From DASYTH01 sp035942955 (GTDB taxonomy: Bacteria > Actinomycetota > Actinomycetes > Mycobacteriales > Pseudonocardiaceae), in contig NZ_DASZCQ010000030.1 in assembly GCF_035942955.1 (NCBI RefSeq), positions 9,085-73,084 of the forward strand: a DNA stretch of 64,000 bases, in the 5' to 3' direction. The notes under the pieces are model-generated. The model worked only from the letters and a program-made list of their open reading frames with translations. It had not been told where the DNA came from and did not search any database. Position 1 is the first letter of the stretch; every line of letters begins with the position of its first letter. Shown piece by piece: positions 41,451 through 51,257 of the stretch. A program made the position numbers and the translations under genes.

Positions 41451-42812
41451 TCATCGCACCGGTGCGGGGCGGTCGCCGAGGAACTCCGGTGGGTGGAACC
41501 TGATGAACGCGGCCGGGCCGAGGCCGAGCGAATCGGCGAGGGCTTGCATCCGGTGCGGGTCGGCCAGTCCGTCCCAGCGCCCGGTGTCGATGCGCCTGTC
41601 CATGGTGACCACCGCCGCGACCAGCTCGGCGGTCGTGAAGGCGCAGTGTCCCGCGTGGTCGGCGTACGCCTGCCGCAGCAGCGCGCCGGAACCGCTGGCG
41701 TGAACGTCGTCGGCGTATTCCTCCTCGTGCTGCACCGGGACAAGGCCGTCGTCGGTGGTGTGCAGGGTGAGGACCGGCATGTCCAACCGTCCGGTCAGGG
41801 TGGAGGTGTCGAGCATCCAGCGGTAGGCCGCGGGGTCGGCCGTCACGTCCGCCGTATGCGTGAGCAGGTTCAGGTCCGCGTGCAGATCGGCACCTGCCCG
41901 GTGGTACAGCTGCGCCACCTGGGCAAGGAGCCCCGACTCGGCCAGTTGCCGCCGGTAGTTCACGCCCGTGTTCCAGGTGGGGTTGCCGCCGGCGCTCTGC
42001 TCCATGTCGAAGCGGCCGAGCACGATGAACGGCAGGATCGCGCGCAAGTTCTGATACCGGCCTACCTGCTGCGCCTCGATGTCGCCGGGTGCCGGCTTCG
42101 GCTGCCCCGCGACCCACGCCGGCTCCTGGAACAAGGCCGTGATCAACGCGATCCGAGCACGGCCTTCCGGGCTGGCCTGCGCCTGATCGAGCGCGGCCAC
42201 CATCCGACCCGCGGTAGCGAAGGCCTCGGCGGGGTCGGCGAAGTGGACCAGTTTCACCTGCTGCCCGGCCAGGAGCAGTTGCGCGAGCGCGTGCGACCCG
42301 TCCAGCTGGTAGTTGTGCAGGTCGATCCCGCCGCCCATCAGGCCGCAGGTGGCGACCGCGCCATCGAGCCGCCGGCCGCCGCGTTCGGCGAGCTGCCCGG
42401 TGATCATGCCGCCGAACGACGTGCCGAGCGCGACGGCGCGGCGGGGCCGGCCGATCAACGCGGTGACCGCTTGCAGGGTGTCGAGCTGGTCGCGGGCCGC
42501 GGTGTCGGTGACCCACCCCGGGCGGGAGTACGACGAGCCGGCCAGCGCGTAGCCGCGAGCCAGCAGGGCCTCGGCATTGGCCGGATCCGGGCTGTTGACC
42601 GGCGGGTTCGCCGGGCCGGGGTTGTAGCCATGGCTGTAGAGCAGCAGCGTGCCGTTCCAGTTCGCCGGCACGTCGGCGATCCAGGTCGCGCCGTTCGGCA
42701 GGACCCCGTCGTACCGGGTTGCCGGCGCGGCCTGCGCCGTGGTGGGCACCAGTCCCAGCACGGCCAGCCAGACGATCATGGTGGTGGCGAGCAGCCGTCG
42801 GGCGGTCCTCAT
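41451..42812 (-). CDS. Secreted alpha/beta-hydrolase
   Basis: The 453-residue protein has a signal peptide (LLATTMIVWLAVLGLVPTTAQA). The alpha/beta-hydrolase core includes LLLYSHGYNPGPA (oxyanion region), nucleophile elbow VALGTSFGGMI, acid in LHTTDDGLVPVQ and His in YADHAGHCAFT. It is a complete esterase- or peptidase-like enzyme of the type often annotated as a hypothetical hydrolase. No substrate can be assigned. It follows a decayed importer fragment on the same strand and is not obviously part of an operon. Confidence 0.85.
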   Translation of the reverse strand: MRTARRLLATTMIVWLAVLGLVPTTAQAAPATRYDGVLPNGATWIADVPANWNGTLLLYSHGYNPGPANPPVNSPDPANAEALLARGYALAGSSYSRPGWVTDTAARDQLDTLQAVTALIGRPRRAVALGTSFGGMITGQLAERGGRRLDGAVATCGLMGGGIDLHNYQLDGSHALAQLLLAGQQVKLVHFADPAEAFATAGRMVAALDQAQASPEGRARIALITALFQEPAWVAGQPKPAPGDIEAQQVGRYQNLRAILPFIVLGRFDMEQSAGGNPTWNTGVNYRRQLAESGLLAQVAQLYHRAGADLHADLNLLTHTADVTADPAAYRWMLDTSTLTGRLDMPVLTLHTTDDGLVPVQHEEEYADDVHASGSGALLRQAYADHAGHCAFTTAELVAAVVTMDRRIDTGRWDGLADPHRMQALADSLGLGPAAFIRFHPPEFLGDRPAPVR

Positions 42813-43149
42813 GATGCTCCGCCCCCTTCGTAGCGGGAATGCGAGCCTTGACGTGAGCTGAGCGGATCACAGAGTACGCGCCAACACGATTAAGCATCAT
42901 TCGCAACGAAGCGGACCGCCATACGACGATCCGTCAGCACGGCGTTGACCCCGCCGATCGCCAGGCCGACCGCGAGCGTGGCGGGGACGGCCCACTGCCG
43001 GGAGGAAGATCGACTTGCGGTGGTCCTCGTGTAGGCGCACATCGGCGACCTGACCAGTCTGGTCGCCTGACCCAGCAACGAGTCTCTACCGAACCCGGGC
43101 GGTTCAAAGAGCACGTGGGGCGTGCTTCCGGACCAGCAGGCGGTAGGTG
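42813..43149. other. Intergenic, nothing recognised
   Basis: Between the hydrolase start and the first IS256 scrap. It should hold the hydrolase promoter. The minus-strand reading frame across it has no recognisable protein features except the transposase scrap beyond its right end. Confidence 0.35.
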
Positions 43150-43250
43150 AACGCCAGCTCCCGCCGTCGCGGCCGACCGGATCGTGCTTGCCGTAGCTCA
43201 GGTGCGCGTCCAGCTCACCTGCAGCGAGGACTCTGAGGCAGGAGCCACGG
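43150..43250 (-). mobile_element. IS256-family transposase fragment
   Basis: The minus strand encodes AAGELDAHLSYGKHDPVGRD, which matches the N-terminal part of IS256-family (Transposase_mut) transposases. Only about 25 codons are recognisable, with no inverted repeats seen. A second, longer fragment of the same family lies at 45300-45680. Confidence 0.6.
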
Positions 43251-43963
43251 CTCGGCAAGCCAGCCGCGGCCAACCGACCCGGATTGACCACCAGCCCGGT
43301 CGTCGGCCACGATCAACACCCGGCCCGCGACCGGATACAACCCGGTCCCATGCTCATGGCAAACCGATGGTCCCATCAGGCTGGCAGGCGACCCGCCCGG
43401 ATCGGGGCTGCTGGTCGAGAGATGATCTTTTTGTGCCACTGACGGTAGCAAGTCGTCAGGCTGCGTCACCTAATCAGGTGAATTTACTCGATCGTGCTAC
43501 CTGGGCAAACACTGTGTCGGTGCTGGTGGTCGACGGCATAGAGGGCATTCAGCCGAGTTGAGGCGCGGAGTTCTCACGTGTTACACATACCACCGCATCG
43601 TCGAGAGGCGGTGCCAATACTCCGATTCCACCACGGTAATCCTGTAGCGGATTGCTGACGCCTGTGAGAATGCTCAATGCCAGCTGTCACAATAGCAACA
43701 GTTGGTTCGATCCAACCGGCACGATGACGATCGGATGATCCACGCGAAGACAGATAGCATCCGTACCAGAATTGGAATGATAAGGCGGCACGCTTATCGC
43801 TCAGCCTCCGTGCGGGCGCCATCCCGTAGGGGCGAAGGCCAGCAACCTTCATACCCACATGCGACGACAGCGATACCAGCGTTGCCTGCATAGGCTGCGC
43901 CGACCCACCCCGGTACTCGGCCAGCAGAGACGTGACCGGCTCCGCACTCCTGCCGGTCCACCC

Positions 43964-44012
43964 GTTGTGGCCCCCGCTCGCACCGGTCACCCCGTCGGAC
44001 GGGGGCCACAAC
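43964..44012. promoter_or_regulatory. Long inverted repeat upstream of the regulator pseudogene
   Basis: The arms GTTGTGGCCCCCG (43964-43976) and CGGGGGCCACAAC (44000-44012) are perfectly complementary over 13 bp around a 23-nt loop. It has no T-run, so it is unlikely to be a standard terminator. The same element, longer, precedes the intact paralogue. Confidence 0.7.
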
Positions 44013-44054
44013 ACCTCCCGCTTGGCCTCAGCGAGCATGGAAGGCGAACAACAT

Positions 44055-44760
44055 ATGGTGCGCCCTAGACATCGCCCACAACAGCACACCGCCGCCGAGA
44101 TTCCACACTCGTTCGAGGTGCTCTGTTTCGCCGTGACAGCCCGGCAGACACTGACCACTGCCCTACACAACACCAAGAGCCTTCAAGCGCCCGCCCCACC
44201 ACCCCGCACGCCTACGCCGTCCTGCTCACCCAATGGCCCGGCCGGCAAACCCGAACCGAATAGAACAACGCCCGCTGCGTCATCACCCTGGCCGCGCAGA
44301 CGAGCCACCCACCCGTGTCACCGATAAGGCGGCTGTCCTGCCTTCCCCGCTCTCGACAACCCGCCACAGCACGGCCCAGCCATACAGGTTCGACCTCGAC
44401 GACGGCCTCCACGAGTTGATGATCAAGACTGATTCACCGTCGCCACCACTACCGGACACGCTGTCCTCAGTGTTGCTGGTCGACAACCATTCCCGATGGC
44501 GGTGGTTGATAGCTCTCCAACTCGTCCAGATGGGCGTGACACAGTCCACCAGACCGCCACCATCACCCAGGCCCGAGCACACGCGCTGGCCACCGGCACC
44601 CCGCGATCTGGCGATCCTTCACCTCGACTCCCCGACGGCAGCGGGATCGACCTGATCACCGAACCGCGCCGCCACCCACCGCCACCCCAGATCGCCACAC
44701 CCCGACAACGACCACCACAACTGACGCCCGGCCGCCTCAGATGCCGGCCGGTATTGATTC
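44055..44760 (+). pseudogene. Degenerate LuxR-type response regulator copy
   Basis: From ATG 44055 the encoded start (VRPRHRPQQHTAAEIPHSFE) parallels the intact regulator (VRPGHTPQLHTTAGIPHSFE). Frameshifts follow. The receiver region is recognisable in another frame as SSVLLVDNHSRWRWLIALQL and RDLAILHLDSP. The sequence ends before the LuxR helix-turn-helix. It is a dead duplicate of 46708-47751. Confidence 0.75.
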
Positions 44761-45299
44761 GGGCAGCTTTCTGTGACGAACTTGTTCAATAACCCTTTCC
44801 AGAGCTACTTCTGGTCAATCTTCTACCAGCTAAAATTCAGCAGGCAGCCGCCTTGAGTCCGCGGCCATACAAGATACCGACACCTGAGCTGATCACGCGA
44901 CTACGCCGTCTCCACTCCCCCGCCGGCGCATCCCGGCAGCGAGTTAAACGGGCTTGGTCGGCGTTGGACTACGCTGGCCACGCAGGGTCATCGACTGAGA
45001 GAATCGTGGATGCCGATTCTATGCCTACCACAGTGTGCCCTCGTTTCGTCCGTCGAGGGAGGTGACAGCGGACATGACCCCGGATGCGCAAGGACACCGC
45101 ACTCATCTCGAAAAGGATGTGTGACGGGGTCGGTCTTCCCTCTGGTCACGATCACTGCCTGTCCCTCGGCGTTCTTATTGTGCCCCTGCCAGTCCTCACC
45201 GAGCACTCTACCGATGACATTCAGCAATGGTAGCCAGACCACCGGTAGGCGCGTCGCGGTGAATACTCCACGTTCAGGCGAATCCGAATTCCCGGATGG
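44761..45299. other. Non-coding, nothing recognised
   Basis: Between the dead regulator copy and an IS256 fragment. The base composition is lower in GC than the genome average. Short open frames have no recognisable features. Confidence 0.35.
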
Positions 45300-45680
45300 G
45301 CCTCATGATACGGCACCACATCCTGATCGGTGATCGTGCTGATGCTAGCTTGGACACCTGCGCCCCGTTCACCTCGGCCAGGTGTGCGCTGATCTCGCCT
45401 TGCGTGAGCCCTTTGGCCGAAAGCGACAGCACCATGTCATCCACCCCGGACAAGCGGCGCTGCCGCTTGCCGACCGGCTGCGGGGTGAACTACCGTCCCG
45501 GTCCCGCGGCACCTCCAGCTCGACCGGCCCGACCTCGGTCAGCACCGTCTTGGCCCGCTTGCCGTTTGCGGGAGTTCCCGCCGTTGCGTTCGGCCGGGTC
45601 GTGCTTGCCGTAGCCTCATCCAGCTCGCCCTCGAGCGCGGACTCGAACACCCACTTGGTAGTCGGTTACCAACCCGCCCT
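45300..45680 (-). mobile_element. IS256-family transposase fragment with frameshifts
   Basis: The minus strand reads FESALEGELDEA, then after a small deletion GKRAKTVLTEVGPVELEVPR. Another frame shows the equivalents of LSGVDDMVLSLSAKGLT and GEISAHLAEV. This is the N-terminal third of an IS256-family transposase. The catalytic DDE region and terminal repeats are absent, so it cannot move. Confidence 0.8.
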
Positions 45681-46079
45681 CACCGGTCATCTGCAAGCCC
45701 TCGGCCGAACCCACCCGGCCAACTCCCGGACCCCCGCTCATCCACCGGCTCCGCCGGCGCGTCTGGGCCCGTCCCTCGTCAGTCACGATTTACTCCCTAC
45801 TTTGGACAGTTACGCGGTCGAGATTGCAGTCCCTCGTATAGGTCTCCCGCCGATCCGTTCGTCTGCCCGCGTGATGGGCGTCGTTGCGGTTCTACCCCAT
45901 GGTCGCCCCAGGCGCTGGAACCAATGCGAAAGGCGGTGCAGTGTTCGACCATCCACCGGTACGCTCGGACGGGGGTCACGATAGAGGCGGCGGGATGGTG
46001 ATTGATCCCCTTGTCGCCGCGCGAGTCTCCTGCTCGAGACGGGATCCCGCCATGCCACCGAAAGTTGGGCACCTGCCGG
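45681..46079. other. Non-coding, nothing recognised
   Basis: A gap between the IS256 fragment and duplicate block B. Overlapping short frames on both strands look like shadows. Confidence 0.3.
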
Positions 46080-47460
46080 GCTGTGTCACCTATTCAGGTG
46101 AAGCTGGCCCGATCGTGTCACCTGGGCAAACACTGGATCGTCGCTGGTAACCGCCGCGTGAGAGCGGTTCCACCAGTTTGAGACGCCGAGTTGCCGCGTG
46201 TTACACATATGGTCACCTCGGTGAGGCACGGGCGCCGATACCGCGATTCCATCCGCATTGCTTCTCGGACGGGCCGGTGGCGCGCATAGAATACCTCGCT
46301 CTGCGACAGTCTCAGTTCAGGAACGATGTGAGATGCACAAAAGTAGGCGCTTCGGGATACCGGTAAGTGTCGGATTCGTGGTGCCGGTCCTGATAGGTGC
46401 GTGTGACGGCGAATGCGAGGCTGCGCAGCAAACCTACCCCAGACGGTGGACCAGCGGTGTTTGGCCCCGCTTGCCAATTCGACGACCTATGCACTGTCAC
46501 CACCGCAAAAATTGATCAGGCGGTAACACAGTCCCCGGCCAGGCATCCCGGCCGACTCCGATCCCTATCCACCTGGACCTGACCGGCTAAGCCCCCCTCA
46601 GGCCGGTCAACCCGTTGTGGCCCCCGCCCCGTTCCGCCCTCCCCGGCGGGGCGGGGGCCACAACACCTCCTGCACAGTCTGGACGAGCATTGAAGGTGAA
46701 CAAGATCGTGCGCCCTGGGCATACACCACAACTGCACACCACTGCCGGGATTCCTCACTCGTTCGAGGTGTTCTACGCCGCGACCGTGCGCAGGACATTG
46801 ACCACCGCCATACAGAAGACCGACGAGCCCACGATTGCGCGTCGCGCCACCCAAGACGCCTATGCCGTCATGCTCACGCAGTGGCCTGATCGGCAGTCGC
46901 GACCCCAACGGGACAACGCTCGCTCCGTGGTCACCCTCGCTGCCCAGACAGCCGCGGACCTGCATCACCGACAGGGCCGATCCACTGCCTCGCCCACACG
47001 TGATGACCGCGGTAAACCACCCGACGGCACCCAGGTCGAGCCCCATTGGTTCGACATCCGGGACGGACTCCAAGAACTGGTAGCCAGAATTGACTCACCG
47101 TCACCACCACTGCCGGACGCCCTGGCCTCGGTACTACTGATCGACAACCATCCCCGCTGGCGGCAGGCCATAGCTGCCCGGCTCATCCAGCTGGGAGCGC
47201 GCACCATCCACGAGGTCGCCACGCTGGCCGGGGCCAGAGCTCGCGCACTGGCCACCGGTCCGCGTGACCTGGCGATTCTCGACCTCGAACTCCCCGACGG
47301 CGACGGCATCGGCCTCATCACCGAACTGCGCCGCCGCGGCTGGCCACGGATCGTCGTGCTCACCTCTACCGACGACCCCGACACCGCGCACGCGGCCCTG
47401 CAAGCAGGCGCGCAAGCCTACCTACTCAAACCGGGATCCCTCCCGATCACCATCGACAAC
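46080..47460 (+). repeat. Duplicate block B (intact copy)
   Basis: The homologue of block A: TCACCT(N4)AGGTGA at 46086-46101, CACCTGGGCAAACACTG, CGTGTTACACATA near 46198, an 18-bp-arm hairpin, and the intact regulator gene. The blocks lie about 2.6 kb apart in the same orientation, with an IS256 relic between them. Confidence 0.8.
46614..46664. promoter_or_regulatory. 18-bp-arm inverted repeat upstream of the LuxR-type regulator
   Basis: The arm GTTGTGGCCCCCGCCCCG (46614-46631) is exactly complementary to 46647-46664, with a 15-nt loop. It ends about 44 bp before the probable GTG start. No T-run follows. Conservation in the duplicate suggests an operator or a leader RNA structure controlling the regulator. 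Confidence 0.7.
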
Positions 47461-47751
47461 CCCCGCCCCGTGTCCGAGGGCGACCTCTACGCCGATCGGA
47501 CCATCATGCCGGCCATCGCCATCGCCACCCAAGTCTCCACCCCCTACCACAACGCCCACCAGCTGACCGCCCGACAACTCCAGGTACTCCAACTCGTCGC
47601 CGACGGCCAATCCAACAAAGAGATCGGCCGCGCCCTGAACCTATCCCCACTAACAGTCAAAACACACCTATCACACATCGGCGCAAAACTAGGTCTCAGC
47701 GACCGCGTACAAATGGTCGCCCAAGCCATACGAGCCGGCCTCATCCACTAG
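46708..47751 (+). CDS. LuxR-family response-regulator-like protein
   Basis: GTG 46708 is chosen because similarity with the duplicate begins here; the longer frame from 46615 would translate the hairpin. The 347-residue protein has an N-terminal helical domain of about 130 residues without a known family. A receiver-like domain follows (SVLLIDNHPRWRQAI, DLAILDLELPDGDG, IVVLTSTDDPDTA, AQAYLLKPG). The C-terminal LuxR helix-turn-helix is LTARQLQVLQLVADGQSNKE and LTVKTHLSHIGAKLGLSDR. The receiver retains the phosphoacceptor-like Asp and Lys. No cognate kinase is adjacent. The extra N-terminal domain is unusual for the family. Confidence 0.8.
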   Translation: MRPGHTPQLHTTAGIPHSFEVFYAATVRRTLTTAIQKTDEPTIARRATQDAYAVMLTQWPDRQSRPQRDNARSVVTLAAQTAADLHHRQGRSTASPTRDDRGKPPDGTQVEPHWFDIRDGLQELVARIDSPSPPLPDALASVLLIDNHPRWRQAIAARLIQLGARTIHEVATLAGARARALATGPRDLAILDLELPDGDGIGLITELRRRGWPRIVVLTSTDDPDTAHAALQAGAQAYLLKPGSLPITIDNPRPVSEGDLYADRTIMPAIAIATQVSTPYHNAHQLTARQLQVLQLVADGQSNKEIGRALNLSPLTVKTHLSHIGAKLGLSDRVQMVAQAIRAGLIH

Positions 47752-48046
47752 AACTCACCACCAACCACTAATATTGTGCGACAAGGACCCGCGAGGCGTA
47801 ACCCGATCAACCATGGAACACCCTCCGGAAGACCCGGGCCTGCGGTCTCAGGCAGCGCACTTGCTGGTCGCCACGACGCCGGCGACTGAGTTCATTGCTT
47901 GGCCAACAATGATCCGGTCGGCAGCGAGGGTCAGTCGAGTTGTGCGCGAGGTCTGGCACATCGTCGGATGACCTCGGCCGTACGTGTCAAGGTGCAAGAC
48001 CTTGCCACTGATGCTACTGACCACCCTTCAGTGAGGAGGCCACGCC
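47752..48046. other. Intergenic, nothing recognised
   Basis: A gap of about 295 bp after the LuxR-type gene. It contains no recognisable gene and ends with a strong GGAGG ribosome-binding segment (48034-48038). Confidence 0.35.
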
Positions 48047-48271
48047 ATCAACGGTTATCCTATCACCCTGTTCGTCGGCCACCTCTACCAGCGGGTAGTT
48101 CGGGGCGAACTCGTCCCCGCCGGCGAACTCCATGCGAGTAGGAACGGGACAACTTCGCTATGCGAACGAACACTGGTCGGCAAGGTCTATCCATGGAATG
48201 AGCAGCCGTCCGGCAAGCGAATCTGCACGATCTGCCGGTCACGGATACATGCGTTGGGTATTCCATGGTGA
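48047..48271 (+). CDS. Small Cys-containing protein with a non-standard (ATC) or lost start codon
   Basis: An open frame of 74 codons follows directly after an in-frame TGA. It runs from ATC 48047 (INGYPITLFVGHLYQRVVRG) to TGA 48269-48271. GGAGG lies 8 nt before the ATC, the right place for a start. No ATG, GTG or TTG occurs near it. The C-terminal half has CERTLVGKVYPW and CTICRSRIHALG, resembling a small metal-binding knuckle. Either ATC initiates at low efficiency or an ATG has mutated and the gene is dead. The function is unknown. Confidence 0.4.
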   Translation: MNGYPITLFVGHLYQRVVRGELVPAGELHASRNGTTSLCERTLVGKVYPWNEQPSGKRICTICRSRIHALGIPW

Positions 48272-48549
48272 AAGGGGTCTCGACCAAGTCGCCAGGATGG
48301 TCCAGTTTCCTTCCAAGACCGTGCTGGCCGGCCAGATGCTCCTACACGTTGATCCGCAACAGCAAAGCGAGTACGGGCTGGGCCTACTACTTGTGTTGCG
48401 CACCAACCGGAACAACTGACGAGTGGCGGTCATGATTACCCACGTCTACCTCGCGGTCGCCGCCGGACGACCCAACCACGAAGTCGCCTGGAGTACTAGG
48501 ATCCAACCATGGGTCGGCAACGTCACGCGCTTCGCGGCTGAGAGGACCG

Positions 48550-49377
48550 ATGACTGAGGAAACGCCCAGCGTGGCCAGGGTCTACGATTATTACCTTGGC
48601 GGCACGGCTCACCGCGCGGTCGACCGGCAGTTCGGTGATGTGGTGTTGGCAGCTTTCCCGTCAGTGCGTTCCATCGCGAGGGCGAACCGAATTTTCCTGC
48701 ACCGCGCCGTTCGTCGTCTGGTGCGGCTCGGCGTACGGCAGTTCGTCGATATCGGGTCCGGGCTGCCCACCATGGGCAGCACTCACGCGGTGGCCGACGA
48801 GGTCGCCCCCGGTGCCGCCACGGTGGTTTACGTGGACAATGACCCCGAGGTGGTTGCCCATTCCCGGGCGATTATCGCGGCTGACGGTGAACCCGGTCGG
48901 CACGCGGCCATCCATGGAGATCTCCGCGATCCCGGCCGGTTGTGGCGCGCTATTGACGACACTGGTCTCATCGCTGCGGCGCGGCCCGTCGGCCTGCTCA
49001 TGATCGCTGTGCTGCACCTGCGCCAGCTCGACGCCAACGGTGTCGACATCGGATCCCAGGCCGTTGCACGTTTCCGTGAGCTGCTGCCCAACGGTTCGTA
49101 TCTTGCCCTCTCGCATGCCACCAAGGACGGCGTGCCCGATCACGTCAAGGCCGGGCTTGCCGACACCAGCCGGGCCTACCTGACCAACCGCAGCCCAGCG
49201 ATCTGGCGGACCCGGGCCGAGATCGCCGGTCTTTTTGGCGACTTCGAACTCGTCGAGCCGGGTATCACATGGACCCCGTTGTGGCACCCGGAGGAAACCG
49301 GGCCAGGAACACCGGAGATCACCTTCGGCACGCCCGCCGAGGCTGCCGTGTTGGCCGGTCTCGGCCGCAAGTCGTGA
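48550..49377 (+). CDS. DUF574-family SAM-dependent methyltransferase
   Basis: The 275-residue protein has the hallmark N-terminal motif VYDYYLGGTAHRAVDR, the SAM-binding FVDIGSGLPTMGSTHAVA and the strand VVYVDNDPEVVAHS. It ends in VEPGITWTPLWHPE. The family is abundant in filamentous actinomycetes; substrates are mostly unknown, though some act in specialised metabolism. It is 130 bp upstream of a paralogue on the same strand, and the pair converges on a terpene operon. A terpenoid-tailoring role is only a proximity argument. Confidence 0.88.
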   Translation: MTEETPSVARVYDYYLGGTAHRAVDRQFGDVVLAAFPSVRSIARANRIFLHRAVRRLVRLGVRQFVDIGSGLPTMGSTHAVADEVAPGAATVVYVDNDPEVVAHSRAIIAADGEPGRHAAIHGDLRDPGRLWRAIDDTGLIAAARPVGLLMIAVLHLRQLDANGVDIGSQAVARFRELLPNGSYLALSHATKDGVPDHVKAGLADTSRAYLTNRSPAIWRTRAEIAGLFGDFELVEPGITWTPLWHPEETGPGTPEITFGTPAEAAVLAGLGRKS

Positions 49378-49508
49378 CATAATGGTCGACGTACGGTAGC
49401 CGCGTCAGGGCGCATGTCCGCCATTTGGACTAGTGACCGTGAACGCTGGTCTGCCGACCGCGCACTGTGGCAAGCTGTTGATCTCCGCGGATGAACGGTA
49501 CAGGTTGA

Positions 49509-50321
49509 ATGGCGCTCCCCATCGAGGCAGCGGGCGGTGAGCAGGGCGTCGGCGCGCTCAACATCGCCCGAATGGACGACTACTGGCTTGGGGGTCGACA
49601 TCACCGGGAGGTGGACCGCGATTTCGCCGACCGCGTCGCGATCACCGCTCCCTACGTTCCATACCTGGTCCGCGCTCAGCGGAAGCTCCTGCGGCGGATG
49701 GTGCGCTATCTGATGGACCAGGGAGTGCGGCAGTTCCTCGATCTCGGTTCCGGCCTGCCCACCGCCGGGCACGTGCACGAGATCGCCCAGGACAAAGATC
49801 CCGCGGCACGCGTGGTATATGTCGACCGCGATTCCAGCATCGTCGACGACTGCCATCAACTTCTGGCCGGCAACGACAATGCGGCGCTGCTGGACACCGA
49901 CATCCGGGAGCCGGGCACGGTGCTGGACGTCCTGCGGGCGCGGTGCCTGCTCGACCTCAGCGAGCCGGTCGCGGTGCTGGCGATCGCCATCCTGCAGCAC
50001 ATCCCGGACTCCGATGATCCAGCCGGAATGATCACGGCGTACCTGGACGCGACATGTCCCGGCAGCTACCTCGCGCTGACCCACTACGGACCCGACGAGC
50101 ACCTGATGACCGGCATCACCATGTTCAGCCAGATGAAATTCGGCCGGCCACCGGACGTGACCTTCCGGGACCGGACCTCGGTGGCCCTCTTCTTCTCCGG
50201 GCTCGAGCTGGTCGAACCCGGCATCGTCCCGATCGTCGATTGGCGGCCGGATCCAACGGACGATCCAGGCATCAACCCGGAGCGGCACCCGATCTTCGCC
50301 GGCGTCGGCCGCAAACCATGA
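49509..50321 (+). CDS. DUF574-family SAM-dependent methyltransferase, paralogue
   Basis: The 270-residue protein has the same layout as its upstream neighbour: MDDYWLGGRHHREVDRDFAD, FLDLGSGLPTAGHVHEIA, VVYVDRDSSIVDD and a C-terminal LVEPGIVPIVDWRPDP. Sequence divergence shows the duplication is old. Its stop is only 12 bp from the convergent stop of the UbiA-like gene. The substrate is unknown. Confidence 0.88.
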   Translation: MALPIEAAGGEQGVGALNIARMDDYWLGGRHHREVDRDFADRVAITAPYVPYLVRAQRKLLRRMVRYLMDQGVRQFLDLGSGLPTAGHVHEIAQDKDPAARVVYVDRDSSIVDDCHQLLAGNDNAALLDTDIREPGTVLDVLRARCLLDLSEPVAVLAIAILQHIPDSDDPAGMITAYLDATCPGSYLALTHYGPDEHLMTGITMFSQMKFGRPPDVTFRDRTSVALFFSGLELVEPGIVPIVDWRPDPTDDPGINPERHPIFAGVGRKP

Positions 50322-50333
50322 GGCCGCTGCGGC

Positions 50334-51254
50334 TCAAGGCGGTCGGTCCAGCCCGGCGACCAGCGGGGTGACCGACAGCGCCACCGTGCCGATCGTCACC
50401 GGCGGCGTCATTCGCCGGAGGATGTGCGCCTTGCTCACGCGGGCGGCCTCGCCGGGACGGCGCAGCAGGCCCACGGCGCCGCCGAGGAACGTCGCCTGCA
50501 TAGCCACCAGGGGCAGCGCCCACCAGGGACCGTAGCGTCCCCAGAGTCCCCAGCCGGTGAGCACCAGGCCGGCGGCGAGCAGGGCGGCGCAGAGCGCCAC
50601 GGCGCCGGCCATGCCGTAACGCACCGGCGGGGTCTGCATGCCGGTCGCGGCATCGGCGGCACGGTCGGGGATGGACCACGCCGTCATTCGCCCGGCGGCC
50701 AGCATCCACAGGCCCGCCACGACCAGCCAGGCCGCCGTGTCGACATCCGGCCGGACCGCCCAGTACGACAGGAGAAATGGCAACAGAACCGTCGCGGCGC
50801 AGAACGCGGTCACGCCGGTGAGCCCGCGGCGCTTCAACCGCACCGGTTCGGTGTTGTAGAGCACCTGGAGCGCAATGGTCAGCACCGCTGCCGCGACGAT
50901 CAGCGGGCGGCCCGACCACACCGAGACCAGCCCGGCCAGGAGCACCGCGCCGGCCAACTCTGCCGCGGCGCACCGGACGATGCGGTCGCGCCCGAACCGC
51001 CGCACGGCGCTCGTGAGCCGGCCACGCTCAGGGTGTCGCTCGTCGGTGCTGACGTCGGCCGCGGTGTTGAGTGCCTGCGGTGCCACGATCAGCGACAGGT
51101 TCGACACGATCGCCGCGAGCACGGAGACATCGCCCAACGGCTGGACGCCGCCGGCCGCGAAGCATGCGCCTAGGCTCGCATAGCACACGTAGTTGACCGG
51201 GAGCGGGAACTCCAGGCGATGGATGAGCGCGAGGTCCCGCCAGGCCGTGGTCAT
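50334..51254 (-). CDS. UbiA-superfamily membrane prenyltransferase or terpene cyclase
   Basis: The 306-residue protein has about eight transmembrane helices. The first Asp-rich motif reads NTAADVSTDERHP (about residues 64-76), where prenyltransferases have NxxxDxxxD. A second acidic segment is SIPDRAADAATG. UbiA proteins transfer prenyl chains or, in some actinomycetes, act as class I terpene cyclases. Here it starts 3 bp after the P450 gene, which is coupled to a class II diterpene cyclase. The operon otherwise lacks a class I synthase, so it may ionise the cyclised diphosphate. The assignment of cyclase versus prenyltransferase is open. Confidence 0.82.
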   Translation of the reverse strand: MTTAWRDLALIHRLEFPLPVNYVCYASLGACFAAGGVQPLGDVSVLAAIVSNLSLIVAPQALNTAADVSTDERHPERGRLTSAVRRFGRDRIVRCAAAELAGAVLLAGLVSVWSGRPLIVAAAVLTIALQVLYNTEPVRLKRRGLTGVTAFCAATVLLPFLLSYWAVRPDVDTAAWLVVAGLWMLAAGRMTAWSIPDRAADAATGMQTPPVRYGMAGAVALCAALLAAGLVLTGWGLWGRYGPWWALPLVAMQATFLGGAVGLLRRPGEAARVSKAHILRRMTPPVTIGTVALSVTPLVAGLDRPP

Positions 51255-51257
51255 GGC

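Larger units (their letters stand above)
43460..44760 (+). repeat. Degenerate duplicate block A
   Basis: This block repeats the order of elements found at 46080-47460: a TCACCT(N4)AGGTGA inverted repeat (43466-43481), ACCTGGGCAAACACTG, CGTGTTACACATA, a GTTGTGGCCCCCG hairpin, then a LuxR-type regulator coding region. The two blocks are clearly homologous but diverged. This copy has lost its reading frame; the other keeps it. Confidence 0.8.

Noticed and set aside
46614..46664. Rho-independent terminator
   Set aside because: The hairpin has no following T-run on either strand and sits immediately upstream of a gene in both duplicate blocks.
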